This document shows, piece after piece, positions 4,980-6,768 of a stretch of 6,768 nt of DNA; position 1 is the first letter of the stretch; each line of letters starts with the position of its first letter. This stretch comes from an uncultured Clostridia bacterium. Its GTDB lineage: Bacteria > Bacillota > Clostridia > Oscillospirales > Acutalibacteraceae. A program made the position numbers and the translations under genes. Where the stretch lies: positions 1-6,768 of the forward strand of contig CANRAN010000074.1 in the NCBI GenBank assembly GCA_947628595.1, given 5' to 3'. The notes under the pieces were generated by a model. It worked only from the letters and a program-made list of their open reading frames with translations, did not search any database and had not been told where the DNA came from.

Positions 4980-6407
4980 GTGGAGAATGATTTTATATTT
5001 GATATAGATGAGCTGATGAATGAGGGAAAATTTGAGGAAGCAATAAATAAAATTCAGGAGCTTGACGAGGACGAGATGAGCGGTGAGCTTATATTTATGC
5101 TTGCACATTGTCTTTCGCAATGTCAGAGGTATCGTGAAACACTGAGGGTGCTTGAAAAAATAGAGGACGATGTTTCCGAGGATGACCTGTCATATCATCT
5201 TGAAATAGCAGGGGCAAACTACGGACTGCATAAATACCGCACTGCCATAAAAGAGGCGGGTATATGTATTGAAATAGATGAAAACTGTGTTGAGGCATGG
5301 TTGTTACTTTGCCTTATTTATCAGGAAATCGGAAAGACAACGGAATTTGAAAAAGCATCCTATATTGCAAGAGGGATAGACGAGGAAGCATGGAATAATA
5401 TTTTTGGTGACAGGACTAAGGAACTTGCAGTGTATGACGAGGATGATCTTGCGGCAGTTGTCAGTTATATTGAACATTCCTATGGAAATATAGTTCTGCT
5501 TATGCCGGATTTCAGTGATGATGAAATAAACTATGAGCATCCGATAAAAATAGCAGTGATACCGCCTGACGATAACCGATCCTATTTTAAGCTTGTCACA
5601 ATCGGAATAGGAGCATACAGGGGTGTTGAGGTGACAGATAACGGAGAGGAAGAAATTCACAGAGTGGAAATTGTATCATTGATTCCGCTCAGCGGGGAAT
5701 ATGACGAGGATGTGGATAATCATATCTGGATATCAAGGATAATGCGGCAATTCGGAGAGATGATACAGTTTGAGAAATCGTGGCTTGACTGCGGACATAC
5801 GGTTTCCTATGGCGATAGGCTTGACAACACTGTCGGGTATAACGGCGTTATATTTGCAACGAGTTTGTCTGCTGAGGGAAGCTGTATACTCCCGTGCGGT
5901 GAAGAGGTTGAATTTTTACAGATGATTCCGCTCTATGAAGAGGAAATGCTTTTCAAAATCAACAATGGTTTTTTTGAGCTGTTTGAACGTGCTGAGAAAA
6001 TATTTGGCGATGATTTCGGATATATCCGCAGTGAGCGTAAAAATATTTTCGAGGGCAGCCAGAAGAAAAAATGGGCTGTTCCGAGGAGCGTTATAGAGAA
6101 GATACTTGACTGGGAGGGACCGGACGGCTGCTATGCAACAGACAGGATAACGGTGGATAACTGCAAGGTAGGGGTTATGTATAGGGAAAATCCGGAAAGC
6201 AAGCTTGACAGCGGATGGAGATTTCTTGCAGGTGACGAGGACGAGGGATATATGAGTAATATTGAAAATACCGAGATATTCAGCCTTAACACTATATGCA
6301 ATTATGATCCTGAAATTATAGAGTATCTTGAAAATCCGATAGGGTCAGCGTTTTACAGGAATAAATCGGGTGAATTTTGTCCTATGAGATTTCGCCCTCA
6401 AAAGTAG
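4980..6407 (+). CDS. TPR-SUFU-Imm33 (DUF2185) multi-domain immunity-like protein
   Basis: A 475-residue, acidic, probably cytoplasmic protein in three parts. Residues 1-135 form paired helices of TPR type (GKFEEAI at 16-22, KYRTAI at 85-90, AWLLLCLIYQEIG at 106-118). Residues about 170-335 match the SUFU (suppressor of fused) domain: FKLVTIGIGAYRG (203-215), WLDCGHTVSYGD (268-279), YNGVIF (287-292), EVEFLQMIPLYEEEM (309-323). Residues about 380-470 match DUF2185/Imm33: KVGVMYREN (396-404), DSGWRFLAGDEDEGY (410-424), SLNTICNYDPE (435-445), PIGSAFYR (453-460). SUFU and Imm33 domains are known as immunity modules that neutralise polymorphic toxins, so a protective, toxin-binding role is inferred, not shown. 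The start is GTG 4980, seven bases after GGAGG. An ATG at 4978 overlaps it in another frame but stops after nine codons. It has its own strong promoter; no toxin gene and no clear terminator are visible nearby. Confidence 0.9.
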   Translation: MENDFIFDIDELMNEGKFEEAINKIQELDEDEMSGELIFMLAHCLSQCQRYRETLRVLEKIEDDVSEDDLSYHLEIAGANYGLHKYRTAIKEAGICIEIDENCVEAWLLLCLIYQEIGKTTEFEKASYIARGIDEEAWNNIFGDRTKELAVYDEDDLAAVVSYIEHSYGNIVLLMPDFSDDEINYEHPIKIAVIPPDDNRSYFKLVTIGIGAYRGVEVTDNGEEEIHRVEIVSLIPLSGEYDEDVDNHIWISRIMRQFGEMIQFEKSWLDCGHTVSYGDRLDNTVGYNGVIFATSLSAEGSCILPCGEEVEFLQMIPLYEEEMLFKINNGFFELFERAEKIFGDDFGYIRSERKNIFEGSQKKKWAVPRSVIEKILDWEGPDGCYATDRITVDNCKVGVMYRENPESKLDSGWRFLAGDEDEGYMSNIENTEIFSLNTICNYDPEIIEYLENPIGSAFYRNKSGEFCPMRFRPQK

Positions 6408-6489
6408 CGATCTTATTCGCAATCTGTCGGGGTATGTAAGTAAAGCACGGTTAAAATTCATACAAATCCTTACCGTACTGTGGGAGGAA

Positions 6490-6540
6490 ATGATAAATAC
6501 ATGTGTAGTTAATACTGACAAACCGATTGTCGAGCCATAG
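6490..6540 (+). CDS. Possible 16-codon leader ORF (doubtful)
   Basis: ATG 6490 opens a 16-residue frame (MINTCVVNTDKPIVEP) ending at TAG 6538-6540. A strong GGGAGG (6482-6487) stands just before it, but with only two bases of spacing, tighter than normal. The frame covers the first leader hairpin and ends inside the left arm of the second, so translation could alter folding. There is no homology to support it. Confidence 0.2.
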   Translation: MINTCVVNTDKPIVEP

Positions 6541-6551
6541 AGTTAATACTG
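6507..6551 (+). repeat. 11-base direct repeat in the transporter leader
   Basis: AGTTAATACTG occurs at 6507-6517 and again, unchanged, at 6541-6551, a 34-base offset. The copies begin just before the first hairpin and inside the second. Confidence 0.7.
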
Positions 6552-6601
6552 TGAATAGGACAGTTATGGCTGTACAGTGGCAAGCTGCGAGGAAAATATT
6601 A

Positions 6602-6768
6602 ATGTTTAAGATAAAAAGTAATGCATACCTTTCAAACCCGTTATTTGTTGCCTGTGTTGCAGTGTTCTGTACACTTCTCTGGGGATCTGCTTTTCCGGCA
6701 ATAAAAATAGGCTATGAGTTTTTCAGAATAGAGGAAAATGATATACCGTCAAAGCTTGTATTTGCAGG
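6602..6768 (+). CDS. DMT/EamA-family transporter, N-terminal fragment
   Basis: The first 55 codons of a membrane protein that runs off the window. After a short basic N terminus (MFKIK) comes a hydrophobic helix at about residues 13-30 ending in LLWGSAFPAIKIGY (25-38). This 'LWGS.F...K' pattern is the hallmark of the first membrane helix of EamA/drug-metabolite transporter proteins, which usually have ten helices and about 300 residues. The family exports metabolites, amino acids or drugs; the substrate cannot be told here. ATG 6602 is preceded by GAGGA (6589-6593) eight bases away. It follows the TPR-SUFU-Imm33 gene by 194 bases of leader-like sequence. The assignment rests on one helix, so it is firm for the family but nothing finer. 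Confidence 0.85.
   Translation, partial: MFKIKSNAYLSNPLFVACVAVFCTLLWGSAFPAIKIGYEFFRIEENDIPSKLVFA

Larger units (their letters stand above)
6447..6600 (+). other. Possible structured leader of the DMT transporter
   Basis: Several hairpins follow one another between the two genes: a bulged ACGGT(T)AA/TTACCGT pair (6447-6476), GACAA-ACCGA-TTGTC (6517-6531), and directly after it AGCCATA (6533-6539) with TATGGCT (6565-6571), which encloses ACTGT (6548-6552) with ACAGT (6560-6564). A second ACAGT at 6574-6578 could compete for ACTGT. It does not match a riboswitch class I know, and no promoter upstream is clear. It could be a regulatory leader or chance pairing. Confidence 0.35.

Noticed and set aside
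5304..5660. Minus-strand open frame of 118 codons inside the TPR-SUFU gene
   Set aside because: It lies antisense to a gene with clear domains and has no start signals of its own.
6405..6420. GCGA/TCGC pairing after the immunity gene as a terminator
   Set aside because: Four base pairs and no T-run are not enough for a terminator.

Overview
The window looks like the chromosome of a low-to-moderate GC anaerobic Firmicute of the Clostridia, probably Ruminococcaceae/Oscillospiraceae-like. The reasons are an acetate kinase of the fermentative type, strong GGAGG-type ribosome binding sites, sigma-A-like TTGACA/TATAAT promoters, heavy use of ATA and GGA codons, and a TmcAL-type tRNA acetylation enzyme. 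The exact genus cannot be fixed from the sequence alone. No CRISPR array, insertion sequence, transposase or phage gene is visible.

Region 1 (1-2973, plus strand) is metabolic. The C-terminal half of acetate kinase (ackA) ends in a terminator hairpin. Next comes tmcAL, the tRNA(Met) cytidine acetate ligase, with its own promoter region, and then a galactose-mutarotase-fold protein resembling DUF4380, about 50 bases downstream and probably co-transcribed. Acetate kinase handles acetate and ATP, and TmcAL consumes both, so the neighbourhood has a shared acetate theme.

Region 2 (2991-4527, minus strand) holds, in transcription order, a tRNA-Leu(GAG) with a textbook promoter and terminator, a small secreted lipoprotein, a doubtful 59-residue membrane peptide, and a PAP2-family lipid phosphatase. 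The PAP2 gene ends in a strong hairpin with a T-run on the minus strand, which faces the plus-strand gene of region 1.

Region 3 (about 4528-4890) is roughly 360 bases without a convincing gene. It contains an imperfect hairpin and several open but unsupported frames.

Region 4 (4894-6407, plus strand) is a single transcription unit with a near-consensus promoter. It encodes a 475-residue protein made of N-terminal TPR-like helices, a SUFU domain and a C-terminal DUF2185/Imm33 domain. Both of the latter are known as immunity modules of polymorphic toxin systems, so this is a candidate multi-domain immunity protein. No toxin is visible in the window.

Region 5 (6408-6768, plus strand) is a leader of about 190 bases with consecutive hairpins and an 11-base direct repeat, followed by the start of a DMT/EamA-family membrane transporter cut by the window edge.

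The most interesting points are the TPR-SUFU-Imm33 architecture, the structured leader before the transporter, and several inverted repeats placed across promoters, two of which share the CGACA/TGTCG core.
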